Notes under the pieces: generated by a model
What the model saw: the letters and a program-made list of their open reading frames with translations, nothing else
Told to the model about the DNA's origin: nothing
Database searches by the model: none
In this document: piece by piece, positions 8,284 to 16,852 of the stretch
Layout: every line of letters starts with the position of its first letter
Numbering within the stretch: the first letter of the stretch is position 1
Translations under genes and position numbers: made by a program
Assembly (NCBI GenBank): GCA_964481425.1
Contig: CAYZTM010000002.1
Span: 90,707 to 154,706 of the forward strand
DNA: 64,000 bases
Source: MKUN01 sp964481425
GTDB taxonomy: Bacteria > Bacteroidota > Bacteroidia > Chitinophagales > Chitinophagaceae
Reading direction: 5' to 3'

Positions 8284-10338
8284 TTAATCCTGGTTCAGCT
8301 TTTTAACCATTGTCAGTATGGTAGCTATGGCAACGGTCTCTCCTGTTTCGTCATATACATCCACCAGCCACTTCACGATGCCCTTGGCAATATCATCTTC
8401 GCTGCGTTTTTCCTGGTCCACTTTTTCTTTCACGGTCAGCTTCACCCCTATGGTCATGCCGGGGTACACAGGTTTGGTGAAGCGTGCTTCGTCTATACCG
8501 TAATTCAGTAAGACCGGCCCTTTCTTGGGGTCAACGAAAAGCCCCGCAGCCTTTGACAATACGAAATACCCGTGTGCCACCCTTCCCTCGAATATAGTGC
8601 CCTCGAGTGATGTGGCATCCATATGTGCGTAGAAGTTATCGCCGCTCACATTCGCAAAGTTGGTGATGTCGGCCTCTGTTACTGTGTGTTTATGCGTTGT
8701 CACTGTATCGCCTACTTCCAGTTCCTCAAAGTGCTTGCGGAACGGGTGTACCACTGTTTCATTTTGCCGGCCACCCTGCTGGTATACGTTCGTGATACGG
8801 GTAATAGTGGTTGGTGAGCCTTGTATTGCCGTACGTTGCAGGTAATGCAGTACACCGCGTTTTCCCCCCATTTCTTCACCGCCGCCTGCACGGCCGGGGC
8901 CGCCATGTATGAGCAGGGGCATAGGCGAGCCGTGGCCGGTGCTTTCTTTTGCACAATCGTTGTTCAGCACCAATACGCGGCCATGCATGGTCGCCACACC
9001 CAGCACGAATTCTTTAGCTACATCATCATCCTGTGTCACTATGGAGCATACCAGTGAGCCTTTGCCCATGCGGGCCAGTTCTATGGCATCATCGAGTGTG
9101 TTATAGGGCATTATGGTAGATACCGGGCCGAAGGCCTCGATATTATGGCAATCCGTATTAGTGAAAGGGTCTGTGTTCAGGAATACCAGCGGGGGCAGAA
9201 AGGCCCCTTTTTCTTTGTCGGCGCCCATTACTTCAAAATGTTCCATATCGCCGATCACGATGCTCTGCGATCTGGCCAGTTGCTGCACTTTCTCCCGCAC
9301 TTCGTTACGCTGCGATATACCGGCCAGTGGCCCCATACGCACTTCCTTTATAGTGGGGTCGCCAATGGTGGTGCCTTGCAGGCGTTTGCCTAATGCTATC
9401 TGCACATCTTCCACCCTGTCGGCTGGTACTATCACACGGCGTATGGCCGTGCACTTTTGTCCCGCCTTGGTCGTTATCTCGCGGGCCACTTCTTTGATGA
9501 AGATGTCGAACTCCGGCATGCCGTTATGCACGTCCGGTCCTAATACGCAGCAGTTCAGCGAATCTGCTTCCAGGTTGAAGGGAACATTCAGTTCTACCAC
9601 ACGTGGATGCGTCCTGAGGCTGTTGCCTGTGCTGGCCGAGCCGGTAAAGGTGATGATATCCTGTGCCTCCACGGTATCCAGGATACCCCGGGCCGACCCG
9701 CATATCAATTGCAGGGAGCCTTCAGGTAATATTTCCGATTTGATGATCTCCTGGAAAACAGCTTCGGTAAGGTAAGAGGTTAGCGTGGCGGGTTTTACAA
9801 TGGCCGGTACACCTGCCAGCAGGTTCACCGCTACTTTCTCCAGCATGCCCCATACCGGGAAGTTGAAGGCATTGATATGTATGGCCACGCCTTCGCGGGG
9901 TACCATAATGTGGTGGCCTATGAAGGTATTGTTCTTTGATAATTTGGCCGCTTCGCCATCTACGTAAAAACGCTCATTAGGGAACTGTCGCCTGAGGCTG
10001 GCATACGCGAACAGGTTGCCGATGCCCCCTTCAATATCCACCCATGAGTCCGGTCGTGTAGCACCGGTATAGGCACTCACCTGGTAAAAGTATTCTTTGC
10101 GCTCCAGCAGGTACAGGGCCAGTTTCTTAAGCATCAGGCCCCTTTGCTGGAAGGTCAGCTTACGCAAGGCCGGGCCACCCACCTTACGGGCATATTGCAT
10201 CATCGCCCCGAAATCCAGTCCCTCGCTGCTGGCGCTGAAGAGCGCCTCGCCTGTAACGGCATTATATAATAGGTCGCCATCTTTTTTTGCATTCACCCAC
10301 TTCCCTTCTGCGTAGTTCTTTAATTGTGTTACAGCCAT
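8284..10338 (-). CDS. paaZ: Phenylacetic acid degradation bifunctional protein PaaZ
   Basis: A 684-aa fusion of an aldehyde dehydrogenase and a MaoC-like hydratase, the usual PaaZ length. The dehydrogenase part (about residues 1-520) has FTGSASTGNSLR, the general base Glu in FNLEADSLN and the nucleophile Cys in GQKCTAIRR. The hydratase part has the Asp-His dyad in SGDNFYAH (about residues 567 and 572) and GRVAHGYFVLS. In the paa pathway it opens the oxepin-CoA ring and oxidises the resulting semialdehyde. The ring epoxidase genes (paaABCDE) are not in this window. It is the first gene of a minus-strand unit with the 53-aa membrane protein and the hydratase. Confidence 0.95.
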   Translation of the reverse strand: MAVTQLKNYAEGKWVNAKKDGDLLYNAVTGEALFSASSEGLDFGAMMQYARKVGGPALRKLTFQQRGLMLKKLALYLLERKEYFYQVSAYTGATRPDSWVDIEGGIGNLFAYASLRRQFPNERFYVDGEAAKLSKNNTFIGHHIMVPREGVAIHINAFNFPVWGMLEKVAVNLLAGVPAIVKPATLTSYLTEAVFQEIIKSEILPEGSLQLICGSARGILDTVEAQDIITFTGSASTGNSLRTHPRVVELNVPFNLEADSLNCCVLGPDVHNGMPEFDIFIKEVAREITTKAGQKCTAIRRVIVPADRVEDVQIALGKRLQGTTIGDPTIKEVRMGPLAGISQRNEVREKVQQLARSQSIVIGDMEHFEVMGADKEKGAFLPPLVFLNTDPFTNTDCHNIEAFGPVSTIMPYNTLDDAIELARMGKGSLVCSIVTQDDDVAKEFVLGVATMHGRVLVLNNDCAKESTGHGSPMPLLIHGGPGRAGGGEEMGGKRGVLHYLQRTAIQGSPTTITRITNVYQQGGRQNETVVHPFRKHFEELEVGDTVTTHKHTVTEADITNFANVSGDNFYAHMDATSLEGTIFEGRVAHGYFVLSKAAGLFVDPKKGPVLLNYGIDEARFTKPVYPGMTIGVKLTVKEKVDQEKRSEDDIAKGIVKWLVDVYDETGETVAIATILTMVKKLNQD

Positions 10339-10462
10339 ATCAAATACTGTTTATTAAGGCCTGCAAAATAGTCAATTCCTGAATTATACACTTTAACTAT
10401 ACTATACGTCTCTGTTTTTCGTTTTTACCCCATTTTGAAATATCTTTCTGCCATATTATCGC

Positions 10463-11959
10463 ATGAAGCTTGCCTTAGATAAGAATAAGACAGATAAGCT
10501 GTTGTTCTGGATCGCCATGTTCATTATGGCTGCGGGTATTATTGTGCGTTTGGTGGTGTTGATACAGAACCGGAACCTGATCATCGATGAGTGCAATATT
10601 GCCCGTAATATTTATGAGAGAGGCTTCGCAGGCTTGATGAAACCCCTCAATTATGAGCAATATGCCCCCCCTGTCTTTTTGTGGATACTGAAGCTGTTTA
10701 CCAATATGTTTGGTATGAGCGAACCCGTATTACGCCTTTACGCATTTTTATCTTCCATAGGGGCCACGGTCATGATGTACCTCGTGCTGAGGCAATTCAC
10801 CTCTCTCAGGTCGCTTTGGTACCCCCTGGTCCTTTTTGCTATTGCCCACATAATGATACGTTACAGTACGGAAGCAAAACAATATATGGCTGATGTATTT
10901 GTGATCCTGTTGCTTATATGGTCTGCATTGAAGATAAAGATCGAGACCACGCCCTGGTACAAGTTCCTTCTTCTGTGGCTCCTTTTTGGCTCGGTGGCCA
11001 TTTGGGCATCCATGCCATCGGTTTTTATGTTGTCGGGCGTTGGCCTCTATTATGGTTACACCTGTTTGCAACAAAAGAACTATCCTAAGTTATCACTCAT
11101 TATCCTGGTCGCAGTGTTGTGGCTGCTCCAGTTCCTGCTTTACTATTATACTATCCTCAAGCCCCAGATACAGTCCGATTATTTACAGCAGTTCCATAAA
11201 GATTATTTCTTGTATGTGATACCGCATGGTTTCCTTGAGTGGAAGCACAATTATCACGTTCTGGCTGATCTACTTGAGGCTGCAGGGGGATACCACGCAC
11301 TTGCTGTCATCTTTCATACTTTGCTTATCGTAACAGCAGTTGTAGTGTTGTTGTATAAACATACAGCCCGTGGTCTCTTGCTGGTAACTCCCCTGGTAGC
11401 CGTGGTTGTGGCCGCAATGGCCCATCAGTTCTCTTTACTTTCACGGGTTGCCCTGTTTACGCTTCCGCTTTTGCTTATTCTCATCGGCTATGGTTTTGAG
11501 TTATTTATGAATGTGCGCTTCGCTGCATGGCGTTTCATTATGCTGGTGGTTACGATGATCTGTATCGTCAATCACAACAGCGCCTCGAAAATGATACGAA
11601 AGCCTTTCTCCACAGAGGATTTTACTGCAGGACTTCGTTTCTTTAAGAAGGAGCATATTAGCGGCCGGGAGTTATACATACACAACGGTTCCCGTCCCGC
11701 GCTTATTTATTATACCCAAATACACCCGGACAAAGAGGAATGGGCCCAATTCAGTGATGCACATTTGTTGAATTGGGATGCCAATTATGATGAGATAGCC
11801 GGCAATGCTACAGGTCGTATCGGATTGATAATTACCAGCGTGTATCCCGACGAGCTGGCCCGGATACGCAACGCTATGGAAGCGCATTTAACGGTAGTCG
11901 CCAAACTGGATGACCAGGAGAAACATAGGGTATATGCTTATGTCTACCAGAAAAAATAA
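10463..11959 (+). CDS. GT39-like (ArnT/PMT-type) membrane glycosyltransferase
   Basis: A 498-aa protein with about eleven hydrophobic segments and a soluble C-terminal stretch of some 100 residues. The first periplasmic loop, after the first helix, has LIIDECNIARNIYERG, with the acidic pair expected of GT-C enzymes that use polyprenyl-phosphate sugars, followed by YAPPVFLWILK. The fold assignment is fairly safe; donor and acceptor are unknown. It starts 124 bases from the divergent paaZ start. TATCTTTC at 10441-10448 is a near match to the -7 consensus. Confidence 0.7.
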   Translation: MKLALDKNKTDKLLFWIAMFIMAAGIIVRLVVLIQNRNLIIDECNIARNIYERGFAGLMKPLNYEQYAPPVFLWILKLFTNMFGMSEPVLRLYAFLSSIGATVMMYLVLRQFTSLRSLWYPLVLFAIAHIMIRYSTEAKQYMADVFVILLLIWSALKIKIETTPWYKFLLLWLLFGSVAIWASMPSVFMLSGVGLYYGYTCLQQKNYPKLSLIILVAVLWLLQFLLYYYTILKPQIQSDYLQQFHKDYFLYVIPHGFLEWKHNYHVLADLLEAAGGYHALAVIFHTLLIVTAVVVLLYKHTARGLLLVTPLVAVVVAAMAHQFSLLSRVALFTLPLLLILIGYGFELFMNVRFAAWRFIMLVVTMICIVNHNSASKMIRKPFSTEDFTAGLRFFKKEHISGRELYIHNGSRPALIYYTQIHPDKEEWAQFSDAHLLNWDANYDEIAGNATGRIGLIITSVYPDELARIRNAMEAHLTVVAKLDDQEKHRVYAYVYQKK

Positions 11960-11960
11960 G

Positions 11961-12428
11961 TTATTCTACACCGAATTGCCTCAAATGATGTAGGGCATGT
12001 TTGTGTAAGAGTTGTACCGACATGTCATAGTCCAGCTCTCCAAAGAAGGGGTTGATCACCTTTTTCCCGGGCTCATTTTTAAACACCTCGAAGAAATGGT
12101 CCAGCTCATCCTGTAGCTCTGCCACAGCAGCTTCTTTGCTGTTATGTTTCACCGGGGTAGGTGTCTCGCTCATTAATGAGTTGGGTGTATTCTCCCTGAA
12201 AGGTTTTTCCGTCAACAGGAAGGCCTGGTATTTAGGCAAGTGTTCTTCAGGTGTTTGCAAGGGTTGTACTTCTTTACCGCAGCCTATACGTACATAGTCG
12301 CTCATGTGCTCTATCATTTGCTGCACATTCATTTTACCCCACCTGCGCTCTGCATTAGCATCAAGGGCAGCTAATTCTTTTGTCAATTTATTTTGAAGAA
12401 AGTCGGCTTTTTCAGCTAAGTTTTCCAT
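11961..12428 (-). CDS. DinB/DUF1569-like four-helix protein
   Basis: A 155-aa cytoplasmic protein with the sequence character of the DinB/YfiT superfamily, four-helix bundles that bind a metal with three histidines. Candidate ligands are in MIEHMSDY near residue 40 and HKHALHHLRQFG at the C-terminus. Members of this superfamily are often thiol-dependent transferases, but no substrate can be named. Its start is two bases past the moxR stop, so they form one operon. It ends two bases from the convergent GT39-like gene. Confidence 0.7.
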   Translation of the reverse strand: MENLAEKADFLQNKLTKELAALDANAERRWGKMNVQQMIEHMSDYVRIGCGKEVQPLQTPEEHLPKYQAFLLTEKPFRENTPNSLMSETPTPVKHNSKEAAVAELQDELDHFFEVFKNEPGKKVINPFFGELDYDMSVQLLHKHALHHLRQFGVE

Positions 12429-12430
12429 AG

Positions 12431-13393
12431 CTATAACAGTTGTTTTATCAGCGATTCCTGGCTTACGCCTTCTGCTTCCGCCTTATAGTTGCGCACTACT
12501 CTATGGCGCAGCACAGGTAGCGCCATAGCCTGTACGTCCTCTATATCAGGCGAGTATTTACCATTCAGCAAGGCATGGCATTTTGCCCCCAGTACCAGGT
12601 ATTGCGATGCACGGGGTCCTGCCCCGTAAGCCACATATTGGTTCGTGGCATTGGGTGCATTACCGCCTGGCCTTGTTTTATGTACCAGTCCCACTGCATA
12701 TTCCAGCACATTATCGGGCACCGGCACGCGGCGCACCAGTTCCTGGAAGGCCAGTATATCGGCTCCACCCAGCACTTTGTGCAGTTCGGTGTCCATACTG
12801 CCCGTAGTGTTGCGTACAATGGTCACCTCTTCAGCAAAGCTGGGATAATCCAGCGTTATCTGGAACATGAAGCGGTCCAGTTGCGCCTCGGGCAGGGGAT
12901 AGGTACCTTCCTGTTCTATCGGGTTTTGTGTTGCCAGTACAAAGAAGGGCGCAGGCAGTTTATACAGCATACCACCCGCAGTCAGGCTACGTTCCTGCAT
13001 GGCTTCCAGCAGGGCTGCCTGTGTTTTTGGGGGGGTACGGTTTATTTCGTCCGCCAATATGATGTTGGCGAATATCGGCCCCTTTATGAAACGGAATTGT
13101 CTTTGTTCGTCCAGTATCTCAGCCCCGGTTATATCGCTGGGCATAAGGTCGGGGGTAAATTGTATGCGCTTAAAGGATAGGTCCAGTACATCGGCCACGG
13201 TCTTTACCAGCAGGGTCTTGGCCAGTCCCGGTACACCTACCAGCAGGCTGTGTCCATTGCACAATATGGATATGATCAGTTTACTCACTACATCTTCCTG
13301 CCCCACTATTATCTTTCCTATTGCCTTGCGTATCGACTCATAATTCTCTTTCAGCGCATGCGCTGCATCTATATCATTTGCGAAAGACTGCAT
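12431..13393 (-). CDS. MoxR family AAA+ ATPase
   Basis: A 320-aa AAA+ protein. Walker A is GVPGLAKT (residues 53-60), Walker B ILADE (112-116), followed by INRTPPKTQAALLEAMQE, and sensor 1 is in FVLATQNPIEQEGTYPLPEAQLDRF. MoxR proteins act as chaperones that insert metals or assemble partner proteins, often with VWA-domain proteins. Here the only operon partner is the DinB-like gene; the usual DUF58 and VWA genes are missing next door, which is somewhat unusual for Bacteroidota. Confidence 0.93.
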   Translation of the reverse strand: MQSFANDIDAAHALKENYESIRKAIGKIIVGQEDVVSKLIISILCNGHSLLVGVPGLAKTLLVKTVADVLDLSFKRIQFTPDLMPSDITGAEILDEQRQFRFIKGPIFANIILADEINRTPPKTQAALLEAMQERSLTAGGMLYKLPAPFFVLATQNPIEQEGTYPLPEAQLDRFMFQITLDYPSFAEEVTIVRNTTGSMDTELHKVLGGADILAFQELVRRVPVPDNVLEYAVGLVHKTRPGGNAPNATNQYVAYGAGPRASQYLVLGAKCHALLNGKYSPDIEDVQAMALPVLRHRVVRNYKAEAEGVSQESLIKQLL

Positions 13394-13464
13394 CTTTTTT
13401 CTTGCCTTTGGTAATAAAGAGTGGAAGTTCTGTTATTTTGTGTAAACTAACAAATCTCGCATTC

Positions 13465-13797
13465 ATGGATATAACTATACGCGAAGCGCAGTCCCGGGTG
13501 GATGATTGGATACGTACTGTAGGTGTCCGCTACTTCAACGAGCTGACCAACCTGGGTATACTGATGGAGGAGACCGGAGAACTGGCCCGCATCATGGTGC
13601 GCAGGTATGGGGAACAATCCTTCAAAGAAAGTGATAAAGGGAAAGATCTTGCCGACGAGATGGCCGATGTACTTTGGGTGCTTATTTGCCTTGCCAATCA
13701 AACGGGTGTCGATCTCACAGAGGCCCTGCAGAAGAACCTTGAAAAGAAGGACGTAAGGGATGCCGAACGACATAAAAAGAATGAAAAGCTGGGATGA
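13465..13797 (+). CDS. MazG-like nucleotide pyrophosphohydrolase
   Basis: A 110-aa single-domain all-alpha NTP pyrophosphatase. The metal-binding pattern is EETGELARIMVRR (EExxE) and, about 25 residues on, DLADEMADVLW (ExxD). Such enzymes hydrolyse (d)NTPs or damaged nucleotides to monophosphates. I use the ATG at 13465 (MDITIREAQ), where similarity to the family begins; the frame is open further upstream into the divergent moxR gene but that part is not protein-like. It ends just before a strong terminator. Confidence 0.85.
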   Translation: MDITIREAQSRVDDWIRTVGVRYFNELTNLGILMEETGELARIMVRRYGEQSFKESDKGKDLADEMADVLWVLICLANQTGVDLTEALQKNLEKKDVRDAERHKKNEKLG

Positions 13798-13803
13798 GCA
13801 AAA

Positions 13804-13841
13804 AATAAAATGGGCTGTGCAAATGCACAGCCCATTTTATT
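13804..13841. terminator. Bidirectional intrinsic terminator
   Basis: A perfect 17-bp inverted repeat (AATAAAATGGGCTGTGC and its complement) around an AAAT loop. It lies between the convergent MazG-like gene and the T9SS protein gene and has A/T-rich flanks on both sides. Confidence 0.92.
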
Positions 13842-13856
13842 AATATGGTTCAATAA

Positions 13857-14996
13857 TTATTTTGCTACAGTGAACATGCAGGCAATAGCACCGCCGGCTT
13901 TTGTAGTAATAGTATAAATATAATTACCGGCAGCCCAGTCTGCAGTTTCCACGTTTACGGTATGGTCACCAGCTGAAAGGTTTGTTTGATCGATGGTCTT
14001 GATCACTTTGCCGGTGATGTCGGTTATCCTGATGCTCACATCGCTGTTTTGAGTAAGAGCAAACCTGATGTTGGTATTATTTACAGCAGGGTTAGGATAG
14101 TTGTTGTACATAGTAAGTGACCTGTTGCGAAGTCCGTGTACACCCACAGTGCTTTCGAACTGTATCAACGGAACAATGGAAATATTCACCTGGCCGATGC
14201 CATATTCTAATACGTCAGACCAACCGCTGGGATCTTTAACACATGTCTGTGCGAACACGATAGTATCCTGTCCCTGCATGGTATAGAAGCCTGCGCCCCA
14301 GCCGCTGCCAACACGTGTAGAATGTACGCCGATGGTATCGCCACCGGTGCTGCCCCAAGTATAGGTCATATCATAACCTACGTGGAAATTGTCAGCAACG
14401 CCGGTAATAGCTGTGGGGAAGAACCATGTTTTAATGGTATCAGGCGCTGACGCACCACCAATACCTAAGTTTTCCATGTTGAGGGTCATGCTGCCATAAG
14501 GTGCTGCACTGCTTGGGAAATCCCTGAAATAAGTGTGTGCGCTGCGCTGTACATGGGTAGTATCATTTTTCCATATCCTTATGTTGATCTGCTTGCCGGT
14601 GCTAACAACGGTTCCGCCAAATGCAGTCTGTACACCAATGATATGTAAGGTAGTATCTACACCGTAAATGCCCTGGTACCAGTCAGAGAAAGCAGTAAGA
14701 CCTAGGGGGTTCATACCAAATATGAAGCCGCTATCATATACGTTGTCGCCGCTCAAGTAATAAAGCAGGCTATGGGTCATGATGCTGTCGTATTGTGCAG
14801 CGGTAAGCGTAGTGGTTGTATCGCTCAGCGCGGTCGATTTGGCTGCCAGGTTTTCATTGAACCTTAACTCCTTTGTAGATGATACATAGGTAAGGTCGTT
14901 GCCTAAATTTGTGGTAGGATGCAAATTCAAGGCGTTTTGTGCATAGGATACCATCCCCATGCATGCCGTAATAGCTAGTAGTAATACTTTTTTCAT
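13857..14996 (-). CDS. T9SS type A sorting domain protein, unknown function
   Basis: A 379-aa secreted protein. The N-terminus is a Sec signal peptide (MKKVLLLAITACMGMVSYAQ). The last 80 residues form a T9SS type A domain: YNNYPNPAVNNTNIRFAL, VSIRITDITGKVI, and a final strand around NYIYTITTKAGG. Such domains send proteins through the type IX system to the cell surface or outside. The middle (about residues 60-290) has many Thr, Gly and aromatic residues and no motif I recognise. A -7 box is present upstream at 15048-15055. Confidence 0.85.
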   Translation of the reverse strand: MKKVLLLAITACMGMVSYAQNALNLHPTTNLGNDLTYVSSTKELRFNENLAAKSTALSDTTTTLTAAQYDSIMTHSLLYYLSGDNVYDSGFIFGMNPLGLTAFSDWYQGIYGVDTTLHIIGVQTAFGGTVVSTGKQINIRIWKNDTTHVQRSAHTYFRDFPSSAAPYGSMTLNMENLGIGGASAPDTIKTWFFPTAITGVADNFHVGYDMTYTWGSTGGDTIGVHSTRVGSGWGAGFYTMQGQDTIVFAQTCVKDPSGWSDVLEYGIGQVNISIVPLIQFESTVGVHGLRNRSLTMYNNYPNPAVNNTNIRFALTQNSDVSIRITDITGKVIKTIDQTNLSAGDHTVNVETADWAAGNYIYTITTKAGGAIACMFTVAK

Positions 14997-15047
14997 AAAA
15001 GCGGTTGTTTTAAATTTTTGCTAATTTATTCATTTTAGGTCTTATTT

Positions 15048-15055
15048 CAAATATA
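15048..15055 (-). promoter_or_regulatory. -7 box for the T9SS protein gene
   Basis: Minus-strand TATATTTG, an exact TAnnTTTG. A TTTG lies about 24 bases upstream (15080-15083), longer than the usual spacing. The start codon is about 50 bases downstream. Confidence 0.4.
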
Positions 15056-15183
15056 TTATTCACCGTCGGTAAAAAAGTACAAAATCGTGACTTTCATGCC
15101 CCTTGTCTGTGAATAGACGTAAATTTGACTGGCATTGTTAGTTGAGTTTGAGTTATTAAGCATTTTTAGCTTTTGTTTGTATT

Positions 15184-15816
15184 ATGGTTTTTTCCTCGAA
15201 GTTGATAGAAGATGCGGTACAGGAATTTTCCCGTTTGCCGGGCATAGGCCGGAAGACGGCCCTGCGTATGGTGTTGCATTTGCTTAAGATGAAAGAGGGC
15301 GAGGTCGACTCATTTACCGGGGCCCTTGCCCGCATGCGCCATGAGATACGTTTTTGTGATACCTGCCACAATGTGTCCGATGCACAAGTGTGTGCTATAT
15401 GTGCCAATCCCGGCCGCGATCACAGCCAGGTTTGCGTGGTCGAGAATATACGCGATGTTATCGCGATAGAAAGTACCCGCCATTATAGCGGCCTGTACCA
15501 TGTACTGGGCGGCATACTTTCCCCGCTCGATGGCATAGGTCCTGAGCAATTGAATATTGAGTCGCTGCATGGTCGTGTAAAAGAACAGGGTGTGGAAGAA
15601 TTGATCATGGCGCTCAGCCCCACTATTGAGGGCGATACCACGGTGTATTATATAGCTCGCCAGTTGAGCGATCTGCCTGTACGCATCACTACCATAGCAC
15701 GGGGCATTGCTTTTGGCGGCGAACTGGAGTATGCTGACGAGATGACTCTGGCCCGCTCTATTGCCAAACGCTTACCTATAGAGAACTATGTTACAGTGCA
15801 CAATAAGGCCGAATAG
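15184..15816 (+). CDS. recR: Recombination protein RecR
   Basis: A 210-aa protein of normal RecR length. It has the helix-hairpin-helix FSRLPGIGRKTALRMVLHLL, the four-Cys zinc finger CDTCHNVSDAQVCAIC (residues 58-73) and a Toprim domain beginning VCVVENIRDVIAIE. With RecO and RecF it loads RecA at single-strand gaps coated with SSB. TAGCTTTTG at 15167-15175, with TTTG 17 bases before it, is a plausible promoter. It sits 31 bases upstream of moaA, so it may lead the molybdenum-cofactor operon. Confidence 0.97.
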   Translation: MVFSSKLIEDAVQEFSRLPGIGRKTALRMVLHLLKMKEGEVDSFTGALARMRHEIRFCDTCHNVSDAQVCAICANPGRDHSQVCVVENIRDVIAIESTRHYSGLYHVLGGILSPLDGIGPEQLNIESLHGRVKEQGVEELIMALSPTIEGDTTVYYIARQLSDLPVRITTIARGIAFGGELEYADEMTLARSIAKRLPIENYVTVHNKAE

Positions 15817-15847
15817 CAATTTTTAAAGACATTGATAAAGTAGCTGC

Positions 15848-16837
15848 GTGATACTTGATAGCCATGGAAGAACGATAGATTATTTGCGACTTGCGGTCAC
15901 CGACCGTTGCAACCTGCGTTGTACCTACTGCATGCCGCACGATGGGTTGCAATGGCTGCAGCGCGATGAACTGTTGTCCTATGAAGAGATGTTGCGCCTT
16001 TGCCGCCTGTTGGTAATGCAGGGCATTAAAAAGATACGCATCACGGGCGGGGAGCCTTTTGCCCGTAAGGACATGATGCACCTGCTCACTGCACTATCGC
16101 AACTACAGGGGCTCGATGAGCTGACCATTACTACCAATGGTGTTTTGACGGCAGCTTATGTTCCTGAACTGAAGAAGATAGGCATTCGCTCGGTAAACCT
16201 GAGCCTCGATACGCTCGACAGGGAGCGCTTCCTATCCATAACACGTCGCGACGAATTGGATAAGGTATTGGACACATTGCATACCCTGCTGCAGCAGGGC
16301 ATAGAGGTAAAGCTGAATGCAGTGGTGATGGACGGCACGAACACGGAAGATATTATTCCGCTGACCCGCTTGACGAAAGACACTGGAATAAGTGTTCGCT
16401 TTATAGAAGAGATGCCTTTCAATGGCGATGGCAGCCAATACCATTCCCCTGCTTGGGATCATATGAGGATTTTGCAGGAGATTCAAACACATTTCCCCGG
16501 CTTGCATAAAATACCGGATACCCCGCATGCTACATCATATAATTACGCCATCCCCGGTCACAAGGGCACGGTGGGCATCATTGCGGCCTATACACGTTCT
16601 TTTTGCGGCTCCTGCAACCGTATCCGCATTACGCCGCAGGGCACGCTGAAGACTTGCTTGTATAGCGACGGTGGCCTCAGTGTGCGCAACCTCCTGCGTA
16701 GCGGCATGGACGACGAAGCCTTGCTCGCGGCCTTGCTCAATGCCATAGGGGCCAAGCCGGTCGATGGCTGGGAGGCAGAGCATAATCGCATGGCGGGTAA
16801 AGTATTGGGTGAATCAATGGCGGCCATAGGTGGTTAA
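15848..16837 (+). CDS. moaA: GTP 3',8-cyclase MoaA
   Basis: A 329-aa radical SAM enzyme. The SAM cluster motif is CNLRCTYC near residue 22 and the second 4Fe-4S site is CGSCNRIRITPQGTLKTC near residue 255. It converts GTP to the cyclic intermediate that starts molybdopterin synthesis. The start is GTG: MILDSHGRTIDYLRLAVTDRCN aligns with the usual MoaA N-terminus and no ATG is nearby. It heads the run moaA-moeA-moaC-mobA-moeB. Confidence 0.97.
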   Translation: MILDSHGRTIDYLRLAVTDRCNLRCTYCMPHDGLQWLQRDELLSYEEMLRLCRLLVMQGIKKIRITGGEPFARKDMMHLLTALSQLQGLDELTITTNGVLTAAYVPELKKIGIRSVNLSLDTLDRERFLSITRRDELDKVLDTLHTLLQQGIEVKLNAVVMDGTNTEDIIPLTRLTKDTGISVRFIEEMPFNGDGSQYHSPAWDHMRILQEIQTHFPGLHKIPDTPHATSYNYAIPGHKGTVGIIAAYTRSFCGSCNRIRITPQGTLKTCLYSDGGLSVRNLLRSGMDDEALLAALLNAIGAKPVDGWEAEHNRMAGKVLGESMAAIGG

Positions 16838-16852
16838 GCTAAAGAGAATAAT

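Noticed and set aside
9113..9775. 220-codon plus-strand open frame
   Set aside because: Antisense to paaZ, whose protein is full length with all catalytic residues.
12575..13180. 201-codon plus-strand open frame
   Set aside because: It lies wholly antisense to the well-supported MoxR ATPase; rich in Tyr, Cys and His with no motif, as expected from a shadow frame.
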